Below, piece by piece: positions 1 to 9,032 of a stretch of DNA of 64,000 nucleotides (its first letter is position 1; every line of letters begins with the position of its first letter). Both the position numbers and the translations under genes were made by a program. This stretch comes from Bacteroidales bacterium (GTDB lineage: Bacteria; Bacteroidota; Bacteroidia; Bacteroidales; WCHB1-69). Under the pieces are notes generated by a model that was not told the DNA's origin, made no database searches, and saw nothing but the letters and a program-made list of their open reading frames with translations. The stretch spans positions 81,863 through 145,862 of the forward strand of contig JAKSMG010000005.1 in assembly GCA_024400755.1 (NCBI GenBank), read 5' to 3'.

Positions 1-1515
1 CGGGCCATCGTTACGGAAGAACGGTAGGCGGCCAAAGCCAGTTGCTTGTGGACTTCGGTAGAGAAAGAGTTGCCGTGTTCGGAGCCATATTGGATATTGA
101 GGGCTGCCAGCATATCGCCTTCGGCTGTGATGCCGAGGCCTGTACGGCGACCTTTCAAGGATTGGCGTTTGATTTTATTCCAAAGTTCCAATTCCACTCG
201 CTTAACGTCGTTGGTTTCTGGATCGCTTTTAACCTTTTCGATAATTTTGTCGATTTTTTCCAATTCCAAATCGATAATGTCGTCCATAAGGCGTTGAGCA
301 TATTGGACGTGTTGTCTGAAGCGAGGCATATTAAAACTTGCCTGTTCGGTGAATGGATTGTCCACGTAGCTGTAAAGGTTCATGGCAATGAGTCGGCAGC
401 TGTCGTAAGGGCAGAGTGGAATTTCGCCGCAGGGGTTGGTGGAAACGGTCTGAAATCCTTCGTCGGCATAGCAGTCGGGGATGGCTTCTTTGTGGATAGT
501 ATCCCAGAAAAGCACGCCGGGTTCGGCAGATTTCCAAGCGTTGTGGGTGATTTTCTGCCACAACTTGGAAGCATCGATTTCCTGTTTGAATTTTGGATTA
601 GGAGAATCGATAGGATATTGTTGGACGTAAGGTTTGCCGCTTTTCACGCATTCCATAAATTCGTCATCGATTTTTACGGAAACGTTGGCTCCGGTGATCT
701 TGCCTTCCGTCATTTTGGCATCAATGAATTTTTCCGCATCAGGGTGTTTGATGGAAATGGAGAGCATCAAGGCACCGCGGCGACCGTCTTGAGCCACTTC
801 GCGGGTCGAGTTGGAATATCTTTCCATAAAGGGCACCACGCCTGTTGAAGAAATGGCGCAATTTTGGACTTTGCTTCCAGAAGGACGGATGTGTGACAAA
901 TCGTGTCCCACGCCGCCACGGCGTTTCATAAGCTGGACTTGCTCTTCGTCCATCTTCATAATGCCACCGTATGAGTCGGAGCGGGCATCATTGCCAATGA
1001 CAAAGCAGTTGGACAAGGATGAAATTTGGAAATCATTTCCGATGCCTGCCATAGGACTTCCCTGTGGAATGATGTATTTGAAATGTTCGAACAAAGAATA
1101 AATTAATTCTTCGCTCATCGGATTTGCGTATTTTTTCTCAATACGGGCAAATTCACGTGCCAGACGATGGTGCATTTCGTCCGGATTGCGTTCCAATAAT
1201 TTTCCCGCATCGTTTTTCAAGGCATATTTGTCAATCCATACACCTGCGGCCAATTCGTCGCCATCAAAATAGTCAACCACTTCCGGGAAAATTTCATTTT
1301 TCTCGTAAGTGGTCATTTTGTGCTCCTCTTGAGGATCCATAACTTCATTTTTTTCGTCAGTCATATTTTCCATAACAAGTTCCGCCAAATCATCAAATTG
1401 TATTCCGTCTAACTGATTTTCGCGAGATTTCAGCAATTCCTGTTGCTGAGAAATGTTTTGACTTTCAGTCTCTGAAATTTTTAATTCATCAAACAGCGAT
1501 AAATTTTTATCCATA
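1..1515 (-). CDS. nrdJ: Adenosylcobalamin-dependent (class II) ribonucleotide reductase, 3' end outside the window
   Basis: Reduces ribonucleotides to deoxyribonucleotides using a B12-generated thiyl radical. The first 505 codons are visible and the frame runs off the window start. Landmarks are LSNCFV near residue 172 (the substrate-site redox cysteine region), a KRRGGVG stretch, and NPCGEIPL near residue 362, where Cys-Gly-Glu marks the radical cysteine and catalytic glutamate. NPCGE rather than NLCxE favours class II over class I. An acidic extension of about 80 residues precedes the catalytic barrel. The start (MDKNLSLFDE) is the first ATG after the promoter-like TAATTTTG. B12 dependence fits an anaerobe. 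The family call is firm; the C-terminal half cannot be checked. Confidence 0.9.
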
Positions 1516-1563
1516 GGTTCGAATAATTGAGGTTGACAATAATTAAATTTACGCCCACTTCCG

Positions 1564-1571
1564 CAAAATTA
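1564..1571 (-). promoter_or_regulatory. Bacteroidota-type -7 element upstream of nrdJ
   Basis: On the minus strand this reads TAATTTTG, matching TAnnTTTG, about 48 nt upstream of the nrdJ start. No convincing -33 TTG is seen. The rest of 1516-1850 is AT-rich and shows no gene. Confidence 0.4.
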
Positions 1572-1850
1572 CGCATTGTTTTCCTGTATTTTTTTTATAA
1601 CTATTTGATAGAAAAACATTTGTGACTTTCTTTATTGAACGAAAACTCATTTGCTAAAATAAATAGTTTCCTATAATTCTAATGTTAAAATTCACACTTA
1701 TTATTAACAAAATGTAGTTAATATTTTTTGTGTTTGATTATTAGATAATTAAGATAAAAAGTAAAAAAAAATCCAAAACTTGATTTTTTATGTTGTTTTT
1801 CTGATAAAAAAATGCGACCTTTTGCCACTTGAATTTTGCTCTTTTGGACA

Positions 1851-1885
1851 TAAAAAAAAACGACCTAAAAAAGGTCGTTTTTATA
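1851..1885 (-). terminator. Intrinsic terminator of the peptidase gene
   Basis: A stem CGACCT/AGGTCG (1861-1866 with 1872-1877) is extended by A:T pairs and, on the minus strand, is followed by a run of T. It lies just after the stop of the 1910..3895 gene. The A-run and T-run symmetry means it could work in both directions. Confidence 0.75.
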
Positions 1886-1909
1886 TTAAAAAGTAGGTTA
1901 TAAAGTCGA

Positions 1910-3895
1910 TTAGTTTTTCGTGAATTTCTTATATACAATATTATTATTGTCGGTGGTAATGCGAATAATGTACATTGCATTTTCCAATTGGCTAACAGGC
2001 AGGATTAATGAATTGGCTCCGGCGTTGTTGTAGCTATAGACCACTTTGCCCAACATATCCACGATTTCTACTTCCTTGATGAAATAGTTGATGGCATCGA
2101 TATGAATTTGGTCGTGAGTAGGGTTGGGATAGATGTTAAATTCGCTGTCGTCGATAGTAGCGATGCCTGTTCCGTTAGATTCTTGTTTTACGTACATATT
2201 GAAAGAAGTTCCGTCGGCCTTGGTGACGCGGAGGTTGGCTTTACGAGCGGTACCCGTGTTGTTGGCGTCGCAAGTAATTTTAATGTTGCCGTTGCCGCTG
2301 CCAGATTCGTGGTTGGCTGTGAACCAATCGTGTTCATTCAGGTATTCCAAAGTCCAGGCTTGATCACTGTAAACGGAGAATGTGAAATTGCCGCCGTTGC
2401 CGGTGAAAATCTTAGCTGCCGGTAAAATATAGAATGAGGAGTTGAGGTCAAGGATGTCGCAAGTGGTTTGTGAAAGTGGAACAGGATCCAACCAGGGTTT
2501 TAAGCGTTTGTTATCCGTTGAACCTGCTGATTGCCAATGGTAAGATAATTTTCCATAGAATTCACGAGCATCATAAGTACAAGAAGAACTTCCGCCGGTC
2601 AAAGTACCCACAACCAAACCATTATTGTTGAAAATAGGAGATCCGGAAGATCCTTGTTCGGTTACACTGTGGTGGGCAGAACCCTGGTTATAGGTGGTAG
2701 CCCATTTAACCAACCAATAAGCGTTAGTGGCACCATATTCATCTTGGTAGGAAAATGTACCGCTTGTAAGAGTTTCATTATAGGTGGAAATTTTCTTCAC
2801 GTCTGCTGCCGGGTGGTGGATGCTGACACCTGAAGGACTACCTGTAGTGCTTTTGCTCCATCCGTTCAATACAATGTCTTTAGATTTGAGCGTATTCCAC
2901 GTAACATTTTTTATTTTTAATAATAAAAAGTCGGAACCTCCATTGATAGGACTGTTGGCAATTTTGGTGCAACCATTACTGAATAATGTGTATCCAGGTT
3001 CGATATGGTAGCAGTCGCAGTATGGGCATTCATAATGGAAATAAAATTGGAACCAACCCCAATAAGAATCAGGGGTATTGTCAGCACAGTGGTTGGCGGT
3101 CAAATAATATGGCGTTCCGTCTCCCATCGTATTGTTGACAATGGTGCCAGAACACCATCCTGAATATTGTTGTCCACCTTCAAGAAAGTACGCAAGCATT
3201 CTTGCTACGCCTTTTTGTTGCGTTCTCCAGTTGTCGCCTTCTGGACAGTTGACATTAACCATACAGCTTTGTGAAGCTTCAAATCCGGTTTCGTCACTTT
3301 TGGAAACCTTCATATCTGGAAGACCTTCAGAACGGAAAAAGAAATTATAGCCGAATAATGAAATTTCGGGACGACCATATTGATCTAACTGATGTTTCGG
3401 AGAAATGTATTCCAAAATGACATCGCCTTTGCTGAAAACACCCGTGCTGAATTGTTCGCCTGATACATCTTCAGAAGTATATGGACCATAAATTAATGAC
3501 ATATCTTTATTATAGCAGAAAAATGTAGAGCCTTCCGGTAAATAAAACTTGTCAAACAATACGCAGCAACCTTTAGCTTCATCGTTATGCAATTTTAAAC
3601 GCCAAATGTCATAACCGTCATCCGTCGTTTCCCAGATTCCGGAATTTTGAGCATTTATATTTGCTAAAGGAACAACAACACCCACGCTCAATGGCTTTCC
3701 AGCTTTGATGGATAAATCCTGGTCTTGTTTGATTTTGTCGAGGTTTGGCGTTGGTACGTCAAATTGTGGTACTGTAGCGGAAGAAAGTTGTGATACAGCA
3801 CTCTGAGGAAGCTTGCCTGTATTGATTTGTGCAGATAGCGTTTGGCAGAAAGCCAACACTATGATAAGCAGGCTGAATGAAACTAATTTTTTCAT
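1910..3895 (-). CDS. Secreted Lys-C-like trypsin-fold peptidase with BACON domain and type IX (type A) sorting domain
   Basis: A predicted extracellular serine endopeptidase of 661 residues. Residues 1-23 form a Sec signal peptide ending LSAQ. The S1-fold catalytic residues are His269 in TANHC, Asp322 in GGSDF and Ser417 in GSSGSP, with many paired cysteines as in lysyl endopeptidases. Residues 490-572 resemble a BACON beta-sandwich (TVYVKQ-like end). Residues 586-661 (NIYPNP start, KKF end) are a type A C-terminal sorting signal for type IX secretion. The start was placed at MKKLVSF because the signal peptide begins there; an upstream in-frame ATG would overlap the promoter. It looks monocistronic. 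Substrate specificity is inferred from the family only. Confidence 0.85.
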   Translation of the reverse strand: MKKLVSFSLLIIVLAFCQTLSAQINTGKLPQSAVSQLSSATVPQFDVPTPNLDKIKQDQDLSIKAGKPLSVGVVVPLANINAQNSGIWETTDDGYDIWRLKLHNDEAKGCCVLFDKFYLPEGSTFFCYNKDMSLIYGPYTSEDVSGEQFSTGVFSKGDVILEYISPKHQLDQYGRPEISLFGYNFFFRSEGLPDMKVSKSDETGFEASQSCMVNVNCPEGDNWRTQQKGVARMLAYFLEGGQQYSGWCSGTIVNNTMGDGTPYYLTANHCADNTPDSYWGWFQFYFHYECPYCDCYHIEPGYTLFSNGCTKIANSPINGGSDFLLLKIKNVTWNTLKSKDIVLNGWSKSTTGSPSGVSIHHPAADVKKISTYNETLTSGTFSYQDEYGATNAYWLVKWATTYNQGSAHHSVTEQGSSGSPIFNNNGLVVGTLTGGSSSCTYDAREFYGKLSYHWQSAGSTDNKRLKPWLDPVPLSQTTCDILDLNSSFYILPAAKIFTGNGGNFTFSVYSDQAWTLEYLNEHDWFTANHESGSGNGNIKITCDANNTGTARKANLRVTKADGTSFNMYVKQESNGTGIATIDDSEFNIYPNPTHDQIHIDAINYFIKEVEIVDMLGKVVYSYNNAGANSLILPVSQLENAMYIIRITTDNNNIVYKKFTKN

Positions 3896-3935
3896 AGGAT
3901 GGTAATTGATTAGTGACTTTACTTTTTTGAGAATG

Positions 3936-3969
3936 CAAAAGTATAATTTTTTTTTGAATTTTTGATCAA
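3936..3969 (-). promoter_or_regulatory. Promoter of the peptidase gene
   Basis: On the minus strand TACTTTTG (3936-3943) matches the Bacteroidota -7 element. A TTG at 3967-3969 lies 23 nt upstream, slightly wider than usual. The -7 is 40 nt from the MKKLVSF start. Confidence 0.5.
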
Positions 3970-3996
3970 GAATGGATAGGTGAACAATTTTTTTTG

Positions 3997-4004
3997 TATT
4001 TTTG
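3997..4004 (+). promoter_or_regulatory. -7 element upstream of rho
   Basis: TATTTTTG at 3997-4004 matches TAnnTTTG and leaves a leader of about 100 nt before the rho start. The promoter is divergent from the peptidase promoter. Confidence 0.45.
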
Positions 4005-4104
4005 CCACGTTGTTTTGTGCAACGTATAATCATTATTCGGAACAAGCCACTTACGATAAAGGTGTTTGTTCTAAAATCAAAATCATCATCATTTACTTTG
4101 AGTT

Positions 4105-5913
4105 ATGGACAACTCTCTTGAAAAAAAATCTAAAAGAAAACGCATTTCTGTATCTGGAAATGTTCCAATTGCGACGTCAAACGAGAAAAAAATCTCTTCC
4201 GGTTTGGTAACGGTTACCAAAAAGAAAAGCAATAAGACCAAGAAAGAATCGGAAAAAGTGGAAAATCCGTCATCCATTTTTACAGAAATCATCCCTGAAT
4301 CTACCTTAACTGATGTTATACTTCCAAATGTGCCGAAAAATATCCCATCTCCAATGCCGGCGGAAATTCTGGTCGCAGACGCTCAGCAAGAGTTGCCTTT
4401 GGATATGGATTTGATTGACGATAATGTTGGTATGCCTGAAAAAGCGAAAAAGGAAACTTCAAAAAACAAGGAAACCGCAAGTCCAAAGGTGAAGAAACCT
4501 AGACAAAGCAGTAAGAAAAATGTCCATTCTCAGAAAGAAGTTTCTTCCGAAATTTCAGCCATCAATGATATTTTGTTAGATGATGATTCTTTTGTGGAGG
4601 GAAAAATAGACGACGAACTTGCCGGAACGATGAAAGGTTTGGAATTGAAAAAGGATTTGCAGCCGGAACCTCAGAAACAACAAAAGGTGGATGACATTGA
4701 AGCAGAAAAAGCTGAAGTTGAATCGGAATCTGCCAAAACAGAACCCAATTCTGTTTATGAAGAACAATGGGGGCTCGTGGCCGATGCCAATTTTGATGGT
4801 TCCGTTGTCTCTGAAGGTGTCTTGGAAATAAATGCCGATAATTCCTGCGGTTTTTTGCGTTCTTCAGATTATAATTATTTGTCATCTCCCGATGACATAT
4901 ATGTTTCAAATTCTCAAATCAAGTTGTTTGGTTTGAAGAACGGGGATACGATTAAGGGCACCATTCGTCCTCCTAAAAATGGTGAAAAGTTTTTCCCATT
5001 AACCAAAATTGAAAAAATCAATGGTCGTAATCCGGAAGAAATTCGTGATAGAATACCTTTTGATTATTTAACGCCGATGTTCCCCAATGAAAAGATCAAG
5101 TTGACGGGACATCCCGGTGAAACATTGAGCACGAGAGTGATAGACTTGTTTGCTCCTATCGGCAAAGGTCAGCGTGGCTTAATCGTGGCACAGCCCAAGA
5201 CGGGAAAAACGGTTTTGTTGAAATCCGTTGCCAATGCTATCGCTGCCAATCATCCTGAAATATATTTGATTATTTTGTTGATTGATGAGCGTCCGGAGGA
5301 AGTAACCGATATGCAGCGTAGTGTAAATGCGGAAGTGATTTCCTCTACTTTCGATGAACCAGCAGAGCGACACGTGCGAATTGCCAATATGGTGCTTGAA
5401 AAGGCAAAGCGAATGGTGGAATGCGGTCACGATGTTTGTATTTTGCTGGATTCCATCACCCGTTTGGCGCGTGCGTTCAACACGATGGCGCCGGCGTCCG
5501 GCAAGGTGCTGTCGGGTGGTGTGGAAGCCAATGCCTTGCAGAAACCTAAACGTTTCTTCGGTGCGGCAAGAAATATCGAAAATGGTGGTTCCTTGACGAT
5601 TATCTCAACGGCATTGATTGAAACCGGTTCCCGTATGGATGAGGTTATTTTTGAGGAATTTAAAGGTACCGGCAATATGGAACTTCAGCTGGATAGAAAG
5701 ATCTCCAATAAGAGAATCTATCCTGCCGTGGATATCGTTGCTTCAAGTACCCGCCGCGACGATTTGTTGCAGTCTCAGGAAGTGATGCAGAAAGTATGGG
5801 TTTTGAGAAACCATTTGGCAGATATGACTCCATTGGAAGCTATGACTTTAATTAGAGATAAAATGAGTATGACGCGCAACAATGAGGAATTTTTAATCTC
5901 TATTAATAGTTAG
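4105..5913 (+). CDS. rho: Transcription termination factor Rho with long charged N-terminal extension
   Basis: Hexameric RNA-dependent ATPase that terminates transcription. Of 602 residues, about the first 220 form a Lys/Glu/Ser-rich, low-complexity extension typical of Bacteroidota Rho. An RNA-binding fold ([25 protein letters not shown]) follows from about residue 235. The ATPase core has Walker A AQPKTGKT at 362-369, [11 protein letters not shown], and the Walker B region [15 protein letters not shown]. The C-terminus [13 protein letters not shown] matches full-length Rho. The gene stands alone between its own promoter and terminator. The extension is likely an RNA-binding or phase-separation element, as reported for other Bacteroidota Rho proteins; that role is inferred here. 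Confidence 0.95.
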   Translation: MDNSLEKKSKRKRISVSGNVPIATSNEKKISSGLVTVTKKKSNKTKKESEKVENPSSIFTEIIPESTLTDVILPNVPKNIPSPMPAEILVADAQQELPLDMDLIDDNVGMPEKAKKETSKNKETASPKVKKPRQSSKKNVHSQKEVSSEISAINDILLDDDSFVEGKIDDELAGTMKGLELKKDLQPEPQKQQKVDDIEAEKAEVESESAKTEPNSVYEEQWGLVADANFDGSVVSEGVLEINADNSCGFLRSSDYNYLSSPDDIYVSNSQIKLFGLKNGDTIKGTIRPPKNGEKFFPLTKIEKINGRNPEEIRDRIPFDYLTPMFPNEKIKLTGHPGETLSTRVIDLFAPIGKGQRGLIVAQPKTGKTVLLKSVANAIAANHPEIYLIILLIDERPEEVTDMQRSVNAEVISSTFDEPAERHVRIANMVLEKAKRMVECGHDVCILLDSITRLARAFNTMAPASGKVLSGGVEANALQKPKRFFGAARNIENGGSLTIISTALIETGSRMDEVIFEEFKGTGNMELQLDRKISNKRIYPAVDIVASSTRRDDLLQSQEVMQKVWVLRNHLADMTPLEAMTLIRDKMSMTRNNEEFLISINS

Positions 5914-5940
5914 TACATATTTTATTTACAGCATAAAATT

Positions 5941-5977
5941 AAAAAGGGGAACCTCGACAAGAAGTTCCCCTTTTTTG
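5941..5977 (+). terminator. Rho gene intrinsic terminator
   Basis: GGGGAAC (5946-5952) pairs with GTTCCCC (5964-5970) and is followed by six T. The flanking A-run makes it potentially bidirectional, serving the convergent ABC ATPase gene too. Confidence 0.85.
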
Positions 5978-5994
5978 TATCATAAAAAATGTGT

Positions 5995-6738
5995 TTATCG
6001 GGTAAGTTGGTGAAACAGTTCTTCCATTTCCAAGTTGGTGGTGCGTTCTTCCTGACGCTTGAATCCCATCTTTTCAGTCATCTTTCGGATTTCGTCAATC
6101 TTGGCGTCCGCTACGATTTTCCCTTTGTTGATGATGATGATACGGTCGCAAACGGCTTCCACTTCCTGCATAATGTGGGTGGAAAGCAGTACGGTCTTGG
6201 TTTTGCCGCATTGCTTAATCAGTTCACGAATTTCTACTAATTGATTGGGATCCAAACCCGTGGTTGGTTCGTCCAAAATCAAAACCTCCGGATCGTGGAT
6301 GAGGGCCTGTGCCAAGCCGACACGCTGTTTGTAGCCACGTGACAACGCACCAATCTTTTTGTGCATTTCCGGTTCCAATCCCGTCATTTTGATGACTTTT
6401 TCCACTTGTTCCTTTTTGTCTTTCAACTGATGAACACCGGCAATAAATTCCAGAAATTCTCGGACATACATATCATAATATAATGGGTTGGCTTCGGAAA
6501 GATATCCGACTTTTTTGCGCAGTTCCAACGAGTCGTTCCAAATGTCGTAGCCGCAGACCGATACGTCGCCCTTTGTCGGTGGAATAAAGGAAGTGATGAT
6601 TTTCATCATCGTGGATTTTCCTGCACCGTTAGGACCGAGAAAACCGACAATTTCGCCTTTCCCGATTTCAAAACTAACATCATTAAGGGCATATTGTGTG
6701 CCAAAAACCTTGCTTACGTGATGGACAGAGATGGACAT
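5995..6738 (-). CDS. gldA: GldA-like ABC transporter ATP-binding protein
   Basis: Cytoplasmic ATPase of an ABC exporter. It shows Walker A GPNGAGKST near residue 35, signature LSRGYKQRVGLAQAL, Walker B VLILDEPTTGLDP and the switch His in STHIMQEVE. Sequence style (MSISVHHVSKVFGTQYALNDVSFEI) matches the GldA family linked to gliding and type IX secretion. At 247 residues it is shorter at the C-terminus than typical GldA (about 300), so it could be a generic ABC-2 ATPase. No permease gene (gldF/gldG) is adjacent. The family call is sure; the gldA identity is moderate. Confidence 0.75.
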   Translation of the reverse strand: MSISVHHVSKVFGTQYALNDVSFEIGKGEIVGFLGPNGAGKSTMMKIITSFIPPTKGDVSVCGYDIWNDSLELRKKVGYLSEANPLYYDMYVREFLEFIAGVHQLKDKKEQVEKVIKMTGLEPEMHKKIGALSRGYKQRVGLAQALIHDPEVLILDEPTTGLDPNQLVEIRELIKQCGKTKTVLLSTHIMQEVEAVCDRIIIINKGKIVADAKIDEIRKMTEKMGFKRQEERTTNLEMEELFHQLTR

Positions 6739-6773
6739 TTTTCTTGTTTTTGATTACTTCAACTATAAAAAGG

Positions 6774-6781
6774 CAAAATTA
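6774..6781 (-). promoter_or_regulatory. -7 element of the GldA-like gene
   Basis: On the minus strand TAATTTTG lies 36 nt upstream of the ATG at 6738, matching TAnnTTTG. Confidence 0.55.
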
Positions 6782-6793
6782 CAGAAAAAATTT

Positions 6794-6931
6794 GAATTAT
6801 CACCTTTTAGTCTTGTAAAGAGATTCCGACGAAGCAAAGCTTCGTCGGAATGGTGATGATTCATTAGACACGAAGTGGCGGCGGCATCACATACGTGCAT
6901 TAACTTCCTATTTTGCGCCGCCGCCATCACG
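6794..6931. repeat. Dispersed palindromic repeat, copy A
   Basis: The left end (6794-6827) reads GAATTATCACC, TTTTAGTCTTGTAAAG, AGATTCC, matching the termini of copies B-F. Inside are a 13-bp perfect stem (6823-6835/6839-6851, ATTCCGACGAAGC) and a GC-rich 10-bp stem TGGCGGCGGC (6876-6885) with GCCGCCGCCA (6917-6926). The core from 6876 is nearly the same as in copy F. The right terminus is missing; the element ends at the stop of the PspC gene. Confidence 0.75.
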
Positions 6932-6932
6932 A

Positions 6933-8279
6933 TTATTTGGTCGTCTTTGTTGTGTCGGAGGAGTTCTTATTTTTACTGTTTTTAGAATAAGTTTGTGATT
7001 TCGATGTTTTGGAAATTTTCGTAGTTGTGGGGTTGTTGCCGTTGGGATCCCCGGTGCTGATTTGCATTTCAAATCCGTTATCCTTGTTTGCCTTTATGCT
7101 GATGATGTTGACGTCTTCGCCTTGATCTTCCAAAGCTTCGTAAATTTTATTTACCGCTTCATTAATATTGTCATCAGTCATAGGTTCGCTGCTTTGATAG
7201 GAATAACTTTTGTATCCATGTTCATCAGTGGTCCACAAATTATCTTCGCTGTTGTCATCCCAATATTCATTTGTGTCGTTTAACGGATCGTATATATTGC
7301 TAAATTGGTCAATGCTATGTTGAATCCTGTAGTCGATACCAGAATTTTTACCTTCCATAATACCGAAAAAAATGATGGCGAATAAACTGAGAATCCAGAT
7401 GGCCAATAGGGTCCAGCCAACCCATTTGTGTTTGCGACCTTGGTTCCTAAAGGCACGAACGCAAAGTACGATGATGCCAATGACGGAACACAGGCAGAAC
7501 ACGGAAACACTTGACAACAACCCGATGTCGATCCAATCGCCAAAACCTCCGGGAGTATATGTGATTAACGCGACGAAAATGGCAATAACGCAACCTAAAA
7601 AGCAAATGCCCAAAATGGTTCCAATCACAATGCCAAGGCAGATAAGCAGAAACTTGATGATATTGCCCGCTGTGCTTTTACTTTTAATGTAGTCGCCCGA
7701 ATTTGTGTGAAAATTATTGATATTCTCCAAGGAGGGCTCAATGCCTCGCATTTCCAGCAATTGTGCGGTGGTTTTGGCCTCTGGCATGGCAACAAGGAGG
7801 ATCAGGTAAATAAGAAGTCCCCAGCCGAAGCTGATGAGGATAAGTACAATGAATAAAACGCGCATCAGTACTCTCTCCATACCGAAATAGGCGGCGATAC
7901 CGCTGGCCACGCCGCCAATGACCTTGTTTTCCGGGTCACGATACAATTTGCGGTATTTTCTGTTGGGATTTTGGGAGAAGCTGTTGTCGCTATTTTCGAA
8001 ATCGTTCTTATATTCCTCTTTTTCTTCGCCAAATTGTTCCGGGTGGCCGATAACGTCAATTACTTCATTGACATCAGCAATTTCGACGACATCACGGTAT
8101 TGGAGTTTGCATTTGAGTAACTCCGCCATTCTTACTTCGATATCCTTGAGAATTTCCTCCCTTTCGTCTTCGGAAAAATGCCTTTCCAACTGTGAAAGGT
8201 AATTGCTCAGGGTTTGATAGGCATCTTCGTCGATATTGAAAACGATACCGCCTAAATTGATGGTTGTTGTTCTTTTCAT
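6933..8279 (-). CDS. PspC-domain membrane protein
   Basis: A 448-residue inner-membrane protein. The N-terminal 90 residues are a soluble domain with a helical acidic stretch (HFSEDEREEILKDIEVRMAELL), common in Bacteroidota PspC proteins. The PspC domain (KLYRDPENKVIGGVASGIAAYFG) runs about 108-170. Further transmembrane segments lie near 200-240, 245-275 and 285-310, followed by a polar C-terminal tail ending in Ser/Thr/Lys. PspC proteins sense or respond to envelope stress; that role is inferred. It begins 4 nt after the PadR gene, so the two are cotranscribed and probably controlled by PadR. Confidence 0.85.
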   Translation of the reverse strand: MKRTTTINLGGIVFNIDEDAYQTLSNYLSQLERHFSEDEREEILKDIEVRMAELLKCKLQYRDVVEIADVNEVIDVIGHPEQFGEEKEEYKNDFENSDNSFSQNPNRKYRKLYRDPENKVIGGVASGIAAYFGMERVLMRVLFIVLILISFGWGLLIYLILLVAMPEAKTTAQLLEMRGIEPSLENINNFHTNSGDYIKSKSTAGNIIKFLLICLGIVIGTILGICFLGCVIAIFVALITYTPGGFGDWIDIGLLSSVSVFCLCSVIGIIVLCVRAFRNQGRKHKWVGWTLLAIWILSLFAIIFFGIMEGKNSGIDYRIQHSIDQFSNIYDPLNDTNEYWDDNSEDNLWTTDEHGYKSYSYQSSEPMTDDNINEAVNKIYEALEDQGEDVNIISIKANKDNGFEMQISTGDPNGNNPTTTKISKTSKSQTYSKNSKNKNSSDTTKTTK

Positions 8280-8283
8280 GATG

Positions 8284-8622
8284 TTATATGTTTTTATTTT
8301 TTAATAATTCAACTACGTTTTTGATTTCTTCCCAGCCATCTTCCAGATCGTTGAGAAACTGGCGGCCTTCCTCGGTGAGTTCGTAATATTTGCGAGGCGG
8401 CCCCTGTACGGATTCCTGCCATTGATAACTAAGGATTCCGCTGCTTTTAAGTCGCGACAGGAGCGGGTAGAGGGTGCCTTCCACCACAATCAGATGGGCT
8501 TCCTTCAATTCCGTGATGATGTCGGAGACATAGACGGGTTTGCGGGCTATGATGAGTAGAATGCAATATTCTAAATAGCCTTTCCGCATTTGTGATTTAA
8601 CGTTTTCCGCATTGATGGGCAT
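8284..8622 (-). CDS. PadR-family transcriptional regulator
   Basis: A 112-residue winged-helix repressor. Features are MRKGYLEYCILLII, a recognition-helix region with GTLYPLLSRLKSSGIL, and the wing QGPPRKYYELTEEG, all standard PadR. It is the first gene of a two-gene operon with the PspC protein. A 13-bp palindrome covers its own -33 region, which suggests autorepression. The ligand is unknown. Confidence 0.9.
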   Translation of the reverse strand: MPINAENVKSQMRKGYLEYCILLIIARKPVYVSDIITELKEAHLIVVEGTLYPLLSRLKSSGILSYQWQESVQGPPRKYYELTEEGRQFLNDLEDGWEEIKNVVELLKNKNI

Positions 8623-8646
8623 AATGGTGTCGTTTTAAATTTGTGG

Positions 8647-8688
8647 CAAAAATACATAGTTTTATAATACCTTGCAATGCAAGATACT
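8647..8688 (-). promoter_or_regulatory. padR-pspC promoter with palindromic operator
   Basis: On the minus strand the -7 element TATTTTTG is at 8647-8654, and TTG at 8675-8677 lies exactly 20 nt upstream as the -33. That TTG sits inside the palindrome CTTGCA-A-TGCAAG (8671-8683), so a bound dimer would block RNA polymerase. The -7 is 25 nt from the padR start. Confidence 0.7.
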
Positions 8689-8874
8689 AAATATTAACAT
8701 TTTTTAACAATAGAGATTGTCAAAATTAGATTTTCGTTGCCGTCACTTCATACGGAATGACTCACCGTTATAGGCCACCACCCATTCACAATCCGTGCCG
8801 CACCAGATGTCTGCAATCCTCCTCGCGGCACTTTATATCCGCCGCCTTCGAAGCGGATTGCGTGACAAATCGGG

Positions 8875-8976
8875 AAACCTTTCTTTGGTTACTTTCTTTG
8901 GGTCATAAAGAAAGTAACGGAAAAGAAAAGCATTCTCGAGAAAAAATCTTTTACAAGACTAAAGTTGATAATTTTG
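8875..8976. repeat. Dispersed palindromic repeat, copy B (right part)
   Basis: A 12-bp perfect stem GTTACTTTCTTT (8888-8899) with AAAGAAAGTAAC (8907-8918) is followed by GGAAAAGAAAAGCATTC and the terminus TCTTTTACAAGACTAAAG, TTGATAATT. The same module appears inverted in copy D (46681-46757). The left limit is unclear; 8718-8874 is GC-richer non-coding sequence with short palindromes (GTGCCGC...GCGGCAC) and probably belongs to the element. Confidence 0.65.
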
Positions 8977-8994
8977 AAAAAAATGTTATTTTTG
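8965..8994 (+). promoter_or_regulatory. Promoter of the FISUMP lipoprotein gene
   Basis: TTG (8965-8967), 19 nt, then TATTTTTG (8987-8994) gives a full Bacteroidota promoter, 38 nt before the ATG. The -33 TTG lies inside the terminus of repeat copy B. Confidence 0.65.
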
Positions 8995-9032
8995 CAGTTT
9001 AAAACTAATGTATATTATCAAAATAAAGAACT

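Noticed and set aside
42-848. Long plus-strand frame of 268 codons
   Set aside because: Antisense shadow of the nrdJ coding frame, which has clear family motifs.
1513-1524. GGTTCGAAT, like a tRNA T-loop
   Set aside because: No acceptor or anticodon stems can be formed around it; it overlaps the nrdJ start.
5995-6738. Frameshifted or truncated gldA
   Set aside because: All ABC ATPase motifs are intact and the stop is followed by the shared terminator; the shorter length is within ABC-2 ATPase range.
8757-9002. Plus-strand frame of 81 codons
   Set aside because: Lies in repeat copy B and its GC-rich core, and contains the promoter of the next gene.
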